In this document: positions 32,335 to 44,500 of the stretch, piece by piece
Numbering within the stretch: the first letter of the stretch is position 1
How the letters are laid out: each line of letters begins with the position of its first letter
Source: Sanghuangporus weigelae
Taxonomy: Eukaryota > Basidiomycota > Agaricomycetes > Hymenochaetales > Hymenochaetaceae
Direction of reading: 5' to 3'
DNA length: 64,000 nucleotides
Assembly (NCBI GenBank): GCA_033182465.1
Contig: CP137322.1
Coordinates: 2,170,001 to 2,234,000, forward strand
Translations under genes and position numbers: made by a program
Notes under the pieces: generated by a model
Told to the model about the DNA's origin: nothing
Seen by the model: the letters and a program-made list of their open reading frames with translations, nothing else
Database searches by the model: none

Positions 32335-33865
32335 ATGTCTTCGGAAGGGGCCTTACATACACCTATTGCTCCTCCCGCACCTACGCCCGCTCCTCCGGGA
32401 GACCACAGAAAACGTCGACGGAACAGGACAACGCAGTCATGCTTGAATTGTCATGCCTCCAAGCGGATGGTACGCCAGATTCCTTCCTCCCTTCGATATG
32501 TAAAGTTCACACGCTGCTTAGTGCGATCGCAAGAGACCTGCATGTCAGCGTTGTACAACGCTTGGACTGGTATGGGATGCATGATAACGCTTACTGATTA
32601 CGATCTAATTGCCCTTCTAGACGGGACTTTGTGTATACGAAGTCGACGACCCCAACCAAAGGTCAGTCAAATGTACTGAGCAAATATTTGCTTAATAACA
32701 GGATTTATGTAGGAACACTTTCACAGACGAGAAGGCGGTTCTACGCAAGCGCGTTGCGGAACTGGAAGGCGTTATTAGAGAGGTAAAGGACAGTTCGATA
32801 ACAACCTCAGAGCCGTTTTCTTATACCGTCGTAGATGAAGAACAAACCCCACCCCCGTTGGGCCCAGAAACCGCCAGGGGATGATGCTCAGGATCAACAG
32901 TGCACCGATAATGATCCCACCCCCGATTTCAATACAACTGATCCTTGTACTGGAGAGAACTGCGGAAACAAAGCGGTGTCTGATCGTGCGCTTTCTGTCC
33001 CTGCGAATACCGTCCAGCTCGATGGACCCAGCATCCAACTTACTCCTACCGCATCATCACCTGAAGCTTTAAATGCCTCAGACAGCCCCGTAACTCCGCA
33101 GGACCCACATTTTCTATGCACCTTCAATCTTCCGACACCCAGCTCTTCTTCAAATTCAAGTCCCGCGCATAACGATAGAATACTACCACAGGTAGTTGTC
33201 AATGACCTCCAGGCACTGAATCCCTCGGTCTTCCACAGCGTTGACAGTCTCCTCGCGAGTGCATGCCTGGAGTCTTCTGGCCTTGAAGACGGAATTTACG
33301 GCCACATGCTAGACCACATCTTACGAGCGGATCAAGCGAACACAATCGATATGTGTAACCGCAATGTATCTTGTTCGCAAGATAGCATCACCTGTGGTTG
33401 TATCAGCAATGCCGCCGTGTACAATAGCCTGCTTGAGCTGTCTGTAAGACTACGTAAAGCGGTCGACTCTCTTGGCAGAGTTTCCGATCACAATGCCAGG
33501 ACATTTGGATCTGAATGCCAACTGTTCAAGAGAGTTCGTGACCTGGACAAACTCACCTCGTAAGAGTTGACTGCTTTGCTCAATCGAGAATTCTGATATC
33601 TAAATCTGATACTCAATGGTCGTCCAGATCCACCCTCGGAAATACTCCATGTCCTTCAGATCGCGAAGCCAACGGCGACTCGTACCTCCCTCCGCTTTCG
33701 ACGGAGTTCATGCCTTCCACCATTTCCCCGAATTGTCTGACCAATATCCAACATTGGGAACCTGCTGTCAACCATCCCCCGATCTCAGGAACGTGTAGTG
33801 ACGATTCATTCATGTCATGGGATGGAGCTTCACGAGAGAATTGGCCTCATGTTGCAAGGCATTGA
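32335..33865 (+). CDS. Zn2Cys6 (Gal4-type) transcription regulator
   Basis: The model is 32335-32469, 32522-32569, 32621-32661, 32713-32782, 32835-33559 and 33628-33865, in phase throughout, giving 418 residues. The N-terminus MSSEGALHTPIAPPAP is followed by a basic stretch (HRKRRRNRTTQ) and the binuclear zinc cluster CLNCHASKRMC, then CDRKRPACQRC and TTLGLTGLCVYEV; all six cysteines are present, spread over three exons. A short linker leads to a coiled coil (EKAVLRKRVAELEGVIRE), the usual dimerisation element. The remainder is Ser/Pro-rich with one segment (VYNSLLELSVRLRKAVDSLG) resembling helices of fungal regulators. No fungal-specific middle homology domain is seen, so this is a compact member. 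Targets are unknown. Confidence 0.85.
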
Positions 33866-35727
33866 CGATATCTGATCTCTTTTATATATATTTCTATTGT
33901 TTCATGGGTGGAATCCATTTCCGGTGTTAGAATAATAGTGTCTTCTGTTTCTCTGCTGGTCTTGTTTCCGATGTAACACGCCTCAACTGTTGCCATCGTT
34001 TGTACTTCTCAAGTCTGCTAATGAATTGACGTACGTGGGGTAGAGCTGGTAGAGAGATAAACTGTGGGATGTTTCCGATTGCGCCCTCGGTCAAACTCAG
34101 TTGCTCCCTGATGCCAAGTATTTCAGGAACAAATCTTATACTGACATCTGCCATGAGTCCACTATGACATAGATGCAGGGAACCTCCCCGGTAGTTCTGT
34201 AGCAGTCACGTCGGTCTCACTCGTCCTTCTACGAATCAAACAATAGGATGGCAGTATCAGTCAGTCACCGGGTGCCATATACAGAAGAAATAAACAACGT
34301 TCTTCTCGGAATGCTACGACCAGGGTTCCTAGAAGCGTACTCTGGGTCCCGGTGCGCCCAAAAGTTCCCATGAATTTGACTGATAGCCATCAAGATGTAC
34401 GCAGTAGAGAAGAATCTAGATAAATCACAACTGAATCCGAGAATGCGATAAACAACGCCACCGGCCGTAGTGCGCTTCACATCTACTCTTCAAAAGCAAC
34501 AAGGAACAAACGACTGCTGTTATTTGAAATCAGACGAGCCAGGAGACGATCTGAACTTAGAAATGGGGATCTCTTCAACTACTTGAATTAGAAACACGCC
34601 TCGAAATACAACTCAGAAAAATCTCAGCAAACGAATAAGAATTGCGGCCTCTTGAAGAATGAGGTTATCCAGGTGCAATATAGCCCAAACTGTGATTATT
34701 TCGCTTGTCTTACCGCAAGGAGCAGACACCGAAATTATCAATCTGTCATTTCGCCGGTTCGGCCTCTTTGTCTTTCAATTCAAGGAAGGATAAACTGAAT
34801 GAAAACTTTACTCGCGTTTGCCAAGATACGCTGTCGCTTATCGCCATGAGAAAGGCCAAGGTAATACGAATAGGTGCAATCTCTACGGAGTTGGGTCCGA
34901 CTATGAACCGCGCAGCCGCATTGAATACTCCACTGAGAACAGCAAAGAACTCCAGAAGGAAATTATGAATTCGTGAAATAGTGGCTGTTGGGGAAGAGGT
35001 ACTGCTGCAGGAGCCAAGCTCGATGCCGCATGGCCGGTTCACAAAAGAAACGGAGAGAGGTAAATAGTTATCCGTCAGTTCTTCATCTCCGGATCCCTCT
35101 ACAACGGAGAATGCGCTCTTCGTAAGGCTTCTTCGAAATACAGAATCTACAGCATGTCGTGTCGAATAAGAACAGGTTGGTTATTGACGGTTCGTCTGGT
35201 CTACACCACACACAAGTTCTTCCGAGCACGCCACAGGTAAATGCACGACGGTAAAGCAACGGAGATGCGCGCGTGATCCGAGACAACATGCGTTCAAAGC
35301 AAGGATAGCTTTAAAGAACGATTTCTAAATATTGGATGTAGGGGTATGGTGTCGCAATGTCGGTAAACATGAATCACCCGAAGAATCTGACGAGGCAGAA
35401 ACTGATCCAGATTCATCCTACATTAATAAAAAGACTGGACTTTTTGGACAAGAAACATTCGTATGAGCGCCACATTAGGCACAGTGAAATCTCCGACGGC
35501 CAAGGCATGATGAGAGCATCAAAGCAAGCAGATTTATGGTTGCCCATCGGTCGGTGTTTTAACAACCTGAACGCTGAACGATCAAGACAGGAGGCTAGTA
35601 TAAAATAACCGAGACTCGTATCAATGATGGCACAAGTATCGCTCAGCGGCCTTCAACGAGCATAAGTCAAATACGTATCAGTTCGACCTGACCATATTCC
35701 TTTCTGTGGTCTCCGTACGAAAAGGAA
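33866..35727. other. Unresolved stretch, possible membrane-protein exons on the minus strand
   Basis: Minus-strand frames at 34746-35042 (HNFLLEFFAVLSGVFNAAAR), 34265-34480 (GGVVYRILGF; FSTAYILMAI) and 33927-34154 (NIPQFISLPALPHVRQF) have hydrophobic, gene-like stretches of the sort seen in basidiomycete multi-pass proteins with many small exons. I could not build a reading with consistent splice phases, and no family motif is clear. They may be exons of one gene or its decayed remains. Confidence 0.3.
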
Positions 35728-36010
35728 ATGTTACGTGAGGAAGTCCGAGACCGAGTCGACCTTGACGCTATCGTCAAGGCGGGATTCGAGGTAACTAGCA
35801 TGTGCCCGTCGCCGGGTTCTGCGTGATGTCTTTTTCTCGAAGTAAACTGACCGGTTTGTCTAGTTGAGGGCGCACAACACTATCCGAATAAAACAGTCTA
35901 AAACAGTCTGGAATGGAAAATGCCGGGTATTTAGAGTTCATTCACGGGATCTGATGACTAAGCGCGTAGTGATTTTCCCTCTGGAAGTCGTCTCGCGCCA
36001 AACAACTTGA
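35728..36010 (+). CDS. Possible small two-exon gene, 69 residues
   Basis: An ATG at 35728 opens MLREEVRDRVDLDAIVKAGF (exon 35728-35790). A GTAACT donor and a TAG acceptor join it in phase to 35864-36010, which reads LRAHNTIRIKQSKTVW and ends VVSRQTT before TGA. Both exons are open and the junction keeps frame. I recognise no domain. It lies 48 bases before the U2AF start, so it could instead be part of that gene's long leader, or chance. Confidence 0.25.
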
Positions 36011-36058
36011 ACTACGACGACCACGAGTCTTCGAGCGAAAATCCAGATAATTAACATC

Positions 36059-36957
36059 ATGGCTTCCCACTTGGTACGTTTCTATATACTTTGCTTTGAA
36101 AAGATAGTAAATCTATTATCAGGCAAACATCTTTGGCACGGAACAAGACCGCGTTAACTGCTCATTCTATTACAAAGTATGTATTTATCTTGGCTCGACT
36201 GCGTTACAGTGCTGACGGACTTTAAGATCGGTGCATGCAGGCACGGGGATCGTTGCTCGCGAAAGCACATTCGTCCTCCTTTTTCTCAAACGATTCTGCT
36301 TCCGAACGTCTACCACAATCCTGCTCACGACCCTGTTTGCAAGTTGTCCGAGAAGGAGCTCCAGGAAGGCTTCGATGCCGTATACGAAGATCTTTACTGC
36401 GAACTGGCGAAGTTTGGGCATCTTATGGAGCTGCATGTGAGTACACTGAATATTTTCTTCGATCGGGCATTACATATTGATGTCGAAATAGGTATGTGAC
36501 AATGTTGGCGACCACTTAATCGGCAACGTGTACGCCAGATACGAATGGGAGGCAGAAGCTCAGGCTGCCGTTGATAACCTGAATGATCGCTGGTATGCCG
36601 GTGCGTATTGCATTTGCACTTCTTCCTCGTTCCTATTACTAACGGACGTTATCAGGCCGACCTCTGTACGCCGAGCTTTCACCAGTTACAGACTTCCGGG
36701 AAGCTTGCTGCCGGCAGAATGAAAACGGAGAATGCAACCGAGGCGGCTTCTGCAACTTCATGCATCTACGTCTACCGTCGCCGGAACTGGCTAAGCAACT
36801 ACGTCACGGTCAGAAGTTGGAGCGGAGGATGAATCCACAGAAGTCAATTGGTGGAGGAGGTGGCTGGGAGCCTGGGAAACGAGTTGGCAAAGACCGAAGT
36901 GCCAGTCCTGGTAGAAGAGGCAGAGATGTTGGAGAAGATAGGTGGACTCGCAAGTAA
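36059..36957 (+). CDS. U2AF1: U2 snRNP auxiliary factor small subunit (U2AF35)
   Basis: U2AF35 reads the AG at the 3' splice site in the nucleus and pairs with the large subunit. The model is 36059-36073, 36123-36176, 36227-36436, 36492-36600 and 36656-36957, giving 229 residues, near the usual size. It starts MASHLANIFGTEQDRVNCSF; the first CCCH zinc finger includes CRHGDRCSRKH. A U2AF-homology RRM follows (VYEDLYCELAKFGHLMELHV; VYARYEWEAEAQAAVDNLND; WYAGRPLYAELSPVTDFREA), then the second CCCH finger (CCRQNENGECNRGGFCNFMH). The C-terminal tail is glycine-rich and basic in place of a long RS domain. Such a gene agrees with an intron-rich genome. Confidence 0.95.
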
Positions 36958-37623
36958 GAAACCGGTAGATTTAATTCATCGGCATTGACTGAGAATTTAC
37001 ATATTCTGTGTAGGAAATGATCAGTACTCTATAGTGCGGCTTATTCATCGTTTTTGGATTGTTCTTCATGTTAGAGTGGCGAACAATATAATACTATAAC
37101 CATTTATTGGCTGCAACATGCGCATCGTGATTGTCTTTTAATCCCGCGGAGTTGATTCGCTCATTCTGTGTGACCTAGGATTGAGATCGTCAGCGCTTGG
37201 CGTGGTTATGAGCTTTTGTAGCAGCTTTCACTGAGGTTCGCCGAAGAAACTTCACAAGAACTTCAGATGTAGGAACACTTGCCCAGCCCTGACAAACAAA
37301 TGCATGATCTACAATAGAGAAAGTAACGGAGACATTCTGATGCATTGTCCCTATCAGAAGGTCTGCACTGCTGACCTCTGTCTGTTAGACATTATCTGGT
37401 CTGGATCCTGACTGAATTATTGCCGCCTGATAATTGAGCTGAAAGGACTTTTGGCAGCTGCATCTTTCATTGCTTCGATAGCCTTCAACAATTGGCATGA
37501 AGCCTCTAAGATCGTCAATTCATTTATCAGAGTTGCCGAAATTCCAGCTTGATTCTACGATAGCAGATGGTCCTCGTCTCATACATTCAAGTCATTGGGA
37601 ACGTCGGAATTTCGAAGTGCCGA
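36958..37623. other. Convergent 3' flanks of U2AF35 and Alg14
   Basis: A 666-base spacer between genes ending towards each other. I see no coding signal in it. Confidence 0.5.
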
Positions 37624-38557
37624 TCAAACTAGCCACCCACGACACTCACCGCGTCCGTCGTCTTTGAGTAGCTGAGGCCATTGCACTATGAATCTGTAGG
37701 CCCGAGAGGACGGTACCAAGTCAGGATCGATGCGAGGTTCGGACACTTGCACCCACCTATCTACGAACGGCCGAAGGAGTTTTCCGGATAATGACAGAGA
37801 ATGAACTCGTGCAAAGGATTCTACGTAGACGATCCTTGGAGTGGGCATGCCAAAGAACTAAGTCACGAGTGTATTATTCGTCTCAGGAGCCACACAGAAG
37901 AAAGAATCGTAGCTCACCTTTGCGATGTATAGGGCGACGCAAAGAATAAAGCAGGTTCCTGGTCCATTCAGGAGCAAAATGTCCGAGAAGGGCCGATTTG
38001 AGGCGAAATAGAATTGCAACAGGTATTTTAGGACTGATACTAAGGACCATATGGCGGTGGGAAGAGTGCTTATCAACGATTGGTATACTCGGCGAGCGCG
38101 AGGGATCACCATAATCTCGTAAGATTTTGCAAGTCCTGTCAACTTAAGCAGAATGGCCGGTTCAGAAGAGGATCATGAAGCTGATACGATGGTCTTACTT
38201 CTTGCTGCTTGGCTATTTTTGTTTCGAGCTCCCTGGCTTTCTGAGCGCTCAAGTCATCCCCTTCGCTAATTATGTATTTTCGAGGCGCATAACGCGAGAA
38301 ATCTAATGCGGATATGAGCGATAAAGCTTCGCTTGTGTGGCCACCTATTGAATAATTAACATTATTCAGATACGTGTACGATTATTAAACTAGTAACCTG
38401 AGCCAAGGAAGACGGCAAGGCAACACGTGTCCGACGCGTCTCTCCGTCCCGCCGATCGTTTCTTCACGGTTGATTTGGGGACTAGCGTATATAGCCGGAA
38501 TGCAACCAAAGCAGAAGCCACGGAAGAGCAGAGTAAGAGCCAAAAGAATGTCATCAT
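37624..38557 (-). CDS. ALG14: UDP-GlcNAc transferase membrane subunit Alg14
   Basis: Alg14 anchors Alg13 to the cytosolic face of the ER, and the pair adds the second GlcNAc to dolichol-PP-GlcNAc in N-glycan synthesis. The start MMTFFWLLLCSSVASAL is a membrane anchor; an in-frame ATG at 38596 would add 13 residues. The Rossmann fold begins LAVFLGSG and continues GHTSEALSLISALD. The middle has IPRARRVYQS and LLLNGPGTCFILCVALYIAK with the family's NGPGTC. The end has IVYVESFARVHSLSLSGKLL, RPFVDR, FIVQWPQLL and a C-terminus GWLV, which Alg13 is known to contact. An intron at 37694-37756 (63 nt) splits VDR from FIVQW in phase and keeps the frame open if retained. An Alg13 gene is not seen in this window. 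Confidence 0.92.
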
Positions 38558-39047
38558 ATTGTTGTTTTTACTCAAGCAAATGGGGCTTAGATTCATAGTA
38601 GATGATTTTCAAAGAGCCAAGAAAGTAACAAGTCAATCTCGCTGACTTTTCGAACTCCGACGTCGGAAGTTAAAAGTGTACCTTAGTACCAGCCGCAGAT
38701 CTGTGGTTCCTACCAGAAGCCCTGGATAAATGTACACACATTCGTATGGTCTGTAGCCTATCATATTTCAAATTTCTCTATCCGTTTGCTCGCCTGTATA
38801 GAGTTAAATCTGGAGGATTCGTCGCTTAACATCGTTGCCTGGGGCACTTCATACTTCTTCCGGTTCAGGTCCTTCTCTCTTCATTAATCTTTCTTCTTCC
38901 TCTTCAGCGCACATTCTTAGTATGTAGTAACCGCACTTGATTATAGTGCTCATATTCGAGTTCTTTGATTCTTAAAAAGTGTATAGTCTGAGCTTTAAGA
39001 AGAGATCTCTATGTATGCAGACACACTGTCCATTCGTTACGAAGTAC
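38558..39047. other. Alg14 upstream region, no gene seen
   Basis: This contains the Alg14 promoter. The stretch is AT-rich with runs of pyrimidines (about 38865-38910). No coding signal is supported. Confidence 0.45.
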
Positions 39048-39626
39048 TCAAAGCTGAACTTTTCTGAAGGTTTGTCCCATTATATGAGTCGTGCGGATGT
39101 ATTTACGGATGAAAACTCTCGTATTTCTAAGTATACACCATCTTCGCTCGCTAGATACTGCGATCTGTGGCGTCGACAGAGAACTGACGCTGTGATGAAG
39201 AAGTTTTAAGAACAAGCCGAAAAAATGAATCCTCACCTTATTCGAGCCTCCAACTGAGCAGCGGGAATGGGTGCAGGGAATGCAATGTATCTTCTGACCT
39301 CTCAAAATCTTCCCTTTATCCCGGATTAAGAAACGCGAATCTTCATTATCCGCGAAGATCAGGGCGTATGTCTTGGATCCCACAGTGCTAAGGACCAAGA
39401 AATCGTCGAAAAGCAGCCACATGTCAATGGCTGAATCAGACGGAGCTCCCGCAAATCTATGCAGTAGACCCCATTTATCAAAGCAGCATCTCAATTCACA
39501 ATCATGAGGATACTGATGATAACATAGCCTCTTTTCCGAGATGATCTCTAAACTTTCAAGCATACAGAGCAATCTATCCGGAATGGTCAGTCCATGCAAC
39601 ACAAGAGAATCTACCATCAAATACAT
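39048..39626 (-). CDS. Hypothetical 192-residue open frame downstream of the GLTSCR1-domain gene
   Basis: An ATG at 39626 opens 192 codons ending FRKVQL. The frame is open further upstream, across the stop codon of the neighbouring gene, so the ATG choice is arbitrary. It contains LCMLESLEIISEKRLCYHQY, DMWLLFDDFLVLSTVGSKTY and ALIFADNEDSRFLIRDKG, whose mix of aromatic and acidic residues reads like a folded domain. I do not recognise a family. It could be an exon of an unannotated gene, a decayed gene, or chance. Confidence 0.3.
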   Translation of the reverse strand: MYLMVDSLVLHGLTIPDRLLCMLESLEIISEKRLCYHQYPHDCELRCCFDKWGLLHRFAGAPSDSAIDMWLLFDDFLVLSTVGSKTYALIFADNEDSRFLIRDKGKILRGQKIHCIPCTHSRCSVGGSNKVRIHFFGLFLKLLHHSVSSLSTPQIAVSSERRWCILRNTRVFIRKYIRTTHIMGQTFRKVQL

Positions 39627-39708
39627 TGCATACTGGATACAGGGCGTTCTTTTTTCATCCACCTCCACAAAAAACGTAACCGAATTATGAAAACCTTCCG
39701 CGCTGACC

Positions 39709-41336
39709 TCACTTCCCTCCGCGAGCCTTATTCCCGGTATTAGATCCTGACTGCGTAGTGAATCCCCCGCTAGAAGTACTCTGCCCTGTAGCATCTGTTG
39801 ATGCCTGCGCCTGTCCCGAGTTCTGTCCGGTTCCATTCGTTACACCGCTCATCTTCACAAGGCTGCTCAGCAAAATAGCCAAGCCACTCATCTGGGGAGG
39901 CTGCAAAAGCGCAGCATTGATCTCGAGACTGAGCATCGTTCCATTATTCGAGGTACCCAGAAGTACGGCTGCTGGGTGAGTACTCGAGTCTGCTGGAAGT
40001 GAAGCTTTTGGTACGGGTAGGATCCCGAGCGATTGAAGCGCCGGCAACGATGTAACAGGAAGTTGTAAAGGTATTGCAACGGGCGGAGGGCGTGTGACCG
40101 CAGAGCCGGAAACTGACGATACGGGAGTTTGGTTGCTGGATAAATTGGATGTTGCTTTCGACGTCTGAGGCTGGCCAGCAACACCAGACTGGAAGGAAGA
40201 GACGCCGGGAATGGACGAAGAATTGGCCTTCGTCGGGGTGCTGTATCTCATGCCGGGAATAAATGAAGGATTATAAGGATACGTATAAGAGCTGTAATAG
40301 TTTGAGTAGCCCGCAGTAGATGTACCGTTGAATGTAGGGGCTGTGTAACCATAATACGGGGTCGCTGAGTTGGTGGAATTGATAGAAGTGGAGCTTGTCA
40401 TTGTAGTTGTTGCACGATTTGCAGCCGCCTTCGCCATCCTCTGTGCGCGAAGGACTTTGTCCAGCTCAGAACGAACGTCGGATAATTCCCGTTCTAATGC
40501 TGCCTTCTCCGAGTGCTCTATTTCTAGCGTCATGCGTTCGACCAAGATTGCCTGATCATGAGGAATGGTTGACTAGAAGAACGAATGAGTCAAATTAACA
40601 AAACCATCAACGCAAGGGGAAAATGCTGGACTGAGACGAAAATAACAGTGTCACTTACTTGACCAGGTCTTAACCGTGCTCTCCTCATGCGCTGCTCCAA
40701 TGCTCTATATCGTTTGTGGCACTCCAGCGCAAACTTCGATTCTGCTACTACTCAGTACGTTAATTTAGAAACACACAGAATGAGTCTCACCTTGAATTTC
40801 TTCACGAAGTAATTCAACTTCGCTGGCCTTAGCCTTGCCCTTCGACCCTCGCACCTTATCAAGATCATGACGGGGATGCTGGTAAATATGGTAGGGCAAT
40901 AAGCGCTGAAGGACATCCATCTCATTCTGAAAGAGCGTATCCGTATCCGGATACTGTGTCAAGATCTGGTCGAGTTCCAAGTTCGCGGACACACTAGTTA
41001 TCAAGCTTGGGTCAAGACTCGGAAGTGATGGATGAGACGAATAACATACGATGCAGCGATCTCATCCTTCATCTCTTCCTCTTCTTTGTTCAACTTTCGT
41101 CGCTTCCTTCCAACACTGTTGACCTTAGGCTGCCCGTTCGCTACAATATGTCGTGTTTGCGGAGCATTTGGGGGGGTTGTGATGGTCGGAGTCGTCGAAG
41201 ATGCCGTCTGGTTTCCTTTCAAATCCACTACCGATTTTGCCGCATACGTTTGTGGTGTAGCCAGGTTCTGTATCTTGAAAGACCATGTCGGTTTGCGCGA
41301 TGTGCTGGAAGATGGCAAAGCCGCTTCGCTCGACAT
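39709..41336 (-). CDS. GLTSCR1-domain protein (possible SWI/SNF accessory subunit)
   Basis: In animals GLTSCR1 and GLTSCR1L (BICRA, BICRAL) define the non-canonical BAF complex through this domain. The ATG at 41336 gives MSSEAALPSSSTSRKPTW. A disordered Thr/Pro-rich part with a basic patch (GRKRRKLNKEEEEMKDE) is followed by the GLTSCR1 block LFQNEMDVLQRLLPYHIYQ and HPRHDLDKV. After an intron comes ESKFALECHKRYRALEQRM, then RRARLRPGQ, as in the second half of the domain. A coiled coil (EHSEKAALERELSDVRSELD) and a long Ser/Thr/Tyr/Pro-rich low-complexity tail follow. Nuclear localisation is likely from the basic patch. That it joins a SWI/SNF-type complex in this fungus is inference from the animal family. 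Confidence 0.72.
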
Positions 41337-41401
41337 TCTCTGGTTGCTTGCCTTGGTCACGTCCAACTACCATGTTTAGGGCTCGTAATCAACCGTTTCG
41401 C

Positions 41402-41413
41402 TCACGTGATATC
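41402..41413. promoter_or_regulatory. TCACGTGATATC motif upstream of the GLTSCR1-domain gene
   Basis: This CACGTG-centred 12-mer lies 66 bases upstream of the start codon at 41336. The identical word occurs at 52745-52756 in the Csf1/securin promoter. CACGTG is the core bound by bHLH factors such as Cbf1. Confidence 0.5.
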
Positions 41414-41592
41414 CGTCATAGTTGATTCGATCAAACAAATAAGCACCACCTCAAAATTAACCACAAAACTTTAAGGGTCACTACATGTAATAGGCATTAC
41501 TTCGCAAATGATAGCTACATATGAGACAAATACCAAGTTTACAACCTGTACCATTCTTATACGAGGGAAATCCCAATGCTCCTGAAGCAGAA

Positions 41593-44500
41593 TCAATCCA
41601 GTTGCTTGCTGTATAGTTTTATGAGGCCTTTCATGATCTCTTCGATGGGCAAAGTCGCATATTCATGAACATACTGAGGTAGCGACTCTTCGAGATTGAA
41701 ACCGGCTTTCTTGGTGAAGAAAGGATGCATGACGTCTGGCGTGGCTTCTCCGAGTTGCTTGACCGTCAACCGTTCAATCCTTCGCGATCGGGAAATGAAA
41801 GTCATTTCCTGTGATTTCTTCGCTGGGGAATCTTGTGGAATGGGCTTGCTTGAGGACTCGCCTGAAGTAGGCGGTGCTTGCACGATATTAAATTCAGGAC
41901 TGGTACGACCAGCTGGCTTCGTCGTGCCAGGTAAACCGAACTTCGGAGTTGCGAGCACAATAGGAGTGCTTTGCCCCTTACTCGGTGTGGCGACAATTAC
42001 TGATTCTACCGATCTAGATCGGACAGGCGATGCGGGTCGACTCGACTGGCGGCTTGGAGGCGAACTTCCAGGAGGCGAATAACCATCATCGTTTTCGAAT
42101 GCAAAAGGTGACGAATTAGCGTCTGGACTGGCAAGTCTAGGTGGAGATATTGTCGCAGGACTAAAATTCGCAGTCTTCGACTCGATAGCTTCATGTGCGC
42201 GCCGCAGTTCCCTAGTGAATGTCTTGCGCAGAACAGTGAGCCAGCTATAGAGTCGGATGTTCAGCGAAATATGTATATCCTCTCCTCTATGTCCGTCCCG
42301 ATGTGTAAACTTGCTGGAAAAATCGTAAGGCAGAAGCCTCGTATCATCTTGCATTTGTTCATCGGTAACCATTCGCATGTCCATTGCTGGTAAAGAAAAA
42401 ATGACGTTCTCCGTTCCTGAAAAGCTACGGCCACCAGTTGTTAGGACGTCAAATTCCTTGTCGGACAAGCGAGGATCGAATCCCTGCTTCAAGAGCTGAG
42501 AAATTGATAGATGGGAGAGAGATAGTTGGAGATCTCTGTGCGCAGGCAAGTTGACCTGATGTACTATTCGATCTAGTTGAGACATTACGTTCCGTCCGAT
42601 TACGCGGGCCACTTCAGTGTCTCCTTGAGATCTAGGTAGTACGACGAAAATCAACTCGTCGAGTCGCAGTCTCATATGCTGATTAATCACGTATGACAGA
42701 GACTCGGTCTCCTTCAGTTTTGATCTGGCCGATCGGAACATGGCATTTGCAACTTCGGACAATGCGTTCTCTGGCTTTGGAAGTCGTGTCGAGCGGAATG
42801 CAGACGATTCTCGACTTGCTCCCTCCCGTTGCGCCTCGAGGCTTGACCTGAGTTTTCCCGCATACATCATGAGTTTCGGCATCGCCATGATAGTCATCAT
42901 GGCAATGACCTTAGTCCCAGAAATAGAGGAGTAGAGATGTAACTGTCGATTTTTCACCCCATCCGAAGAGGAATCAACGGTCCAATCGTCATATATCCTC
43001 GCTTCTAAGGGATCAGCTCTGCAAAATTTCTATGAGTTCAATGAACGATGGAAAGAAGGCCAAACAATGCCCACCGATACTGCAGCAACCATAGCCAGTC
43101 TGATTGCAGTTGCATGTCCAGTGTGCCGCTTGTCAAGTTGAGTTCAAGAATACGGTTGAGTGACTGCTTGTCAACTCCAGAAACTTGTTGTATTCGGACT
43201 GTTCGGAACACGAAGTCTGGCATACTCAGGCGGCCGGAAAGGTTTCCTCTTGCTTGCATATCGACTCTCGCAAAAGATACAAATAATTCGGAACGAGTCG
43301 ATGTCAGCCGGATGCGATTGAGTGCTTTCTGTAGATCAAGCGTGACGCTGCATATAGATTGACCTAAGTCTACCTCCAGCGCAATGTGTCGTACATGAAT
43401 CACAATGGCTGTATCAAACCCTTGCCTTGGAGATTGTTCAAGAGAGGATACCGCGCTGAGCCTACTGGGCGAAATGGCACTTTCCGAAGAATCCCCTTTG
43501 ATGACGGGAATATGGTCAAGCCATACGGCCTTAAAACATAGCAAGTCTTGAAAACGAGAGAAGCGTAGTCCTCCAGAGAGCTCTGTGTCGACGACCACAG
43601 AGATAGAGTTGATAAAGTGTCCCGTTGCCAAGGTAGATTTGGAGAAATTGATCGAGAATATGAGGTTCCGTGCATCGAAATGAGCAGAGTCATCTGATAA
43701 AAAGCCGTGCTTTAAACCCACTGAGAGCCCCTCGATACTGGCAGATATTGACACGCCTTTCGCTCCAGGCCCGATATTGAGGATAAATCCCCCGCTCTCC
43801 CAAGTGATCCCCGCAATCACGTTAACATCTGGTCTGCAAGTGAGTTCTAGGCGAGATTTGTCGATGCGTAGGCTGACAAAGACCTGGAGACCAGAGACTA
43901 TTGGCTCCTCCGATCTGGGATCCCCTGCATCCGATTCTCCTATGGTAAACGTTGATATAGAATGACGTATGTTGGAAGGAGGCCGGGGTAGAACGCGCGA
44001 AGCTTGCTTCATTCGATCCTCGACGTTCCGAACGACACCCGACACAAACGATAGAACAAGAGGTCGGAGAGCATTGCGGCTGGAATGGACGGTGCTCCTG
44101 ATAAAAACTACAGGAGTTCGTATATTTCGAGCAGTCGTCATGGAGAACGCTCGGACGTCTGCACTGTACTCCACGGATACAGATAATTCGGGGAGTCTGA
44201 ATATCTCTGCGTCGGAGTCCAGTATTTGATAGGTGTTGCCAGGCCAATCAGGCGATATGGATGAGAATGTTGACGAGTCCTTTGAGGTGCAATGCATTCG
44301 GACTGTCCCACTCATGAACTGCAGTGATGTTTCAATCTTCGACGTCATGGTATTTCTCCTAGATTCCTTGACGCTGGCGGCAACTGGGCTGTCTTCGACC
44401 GCTGAACGTGGCAATCCTATAGCTAATTGCTCCATGCGCTGTCTACCGTGACGATAAGCATCGGCGACAGAGAAAACGTACGAGGTAATGGAAGGATCGA

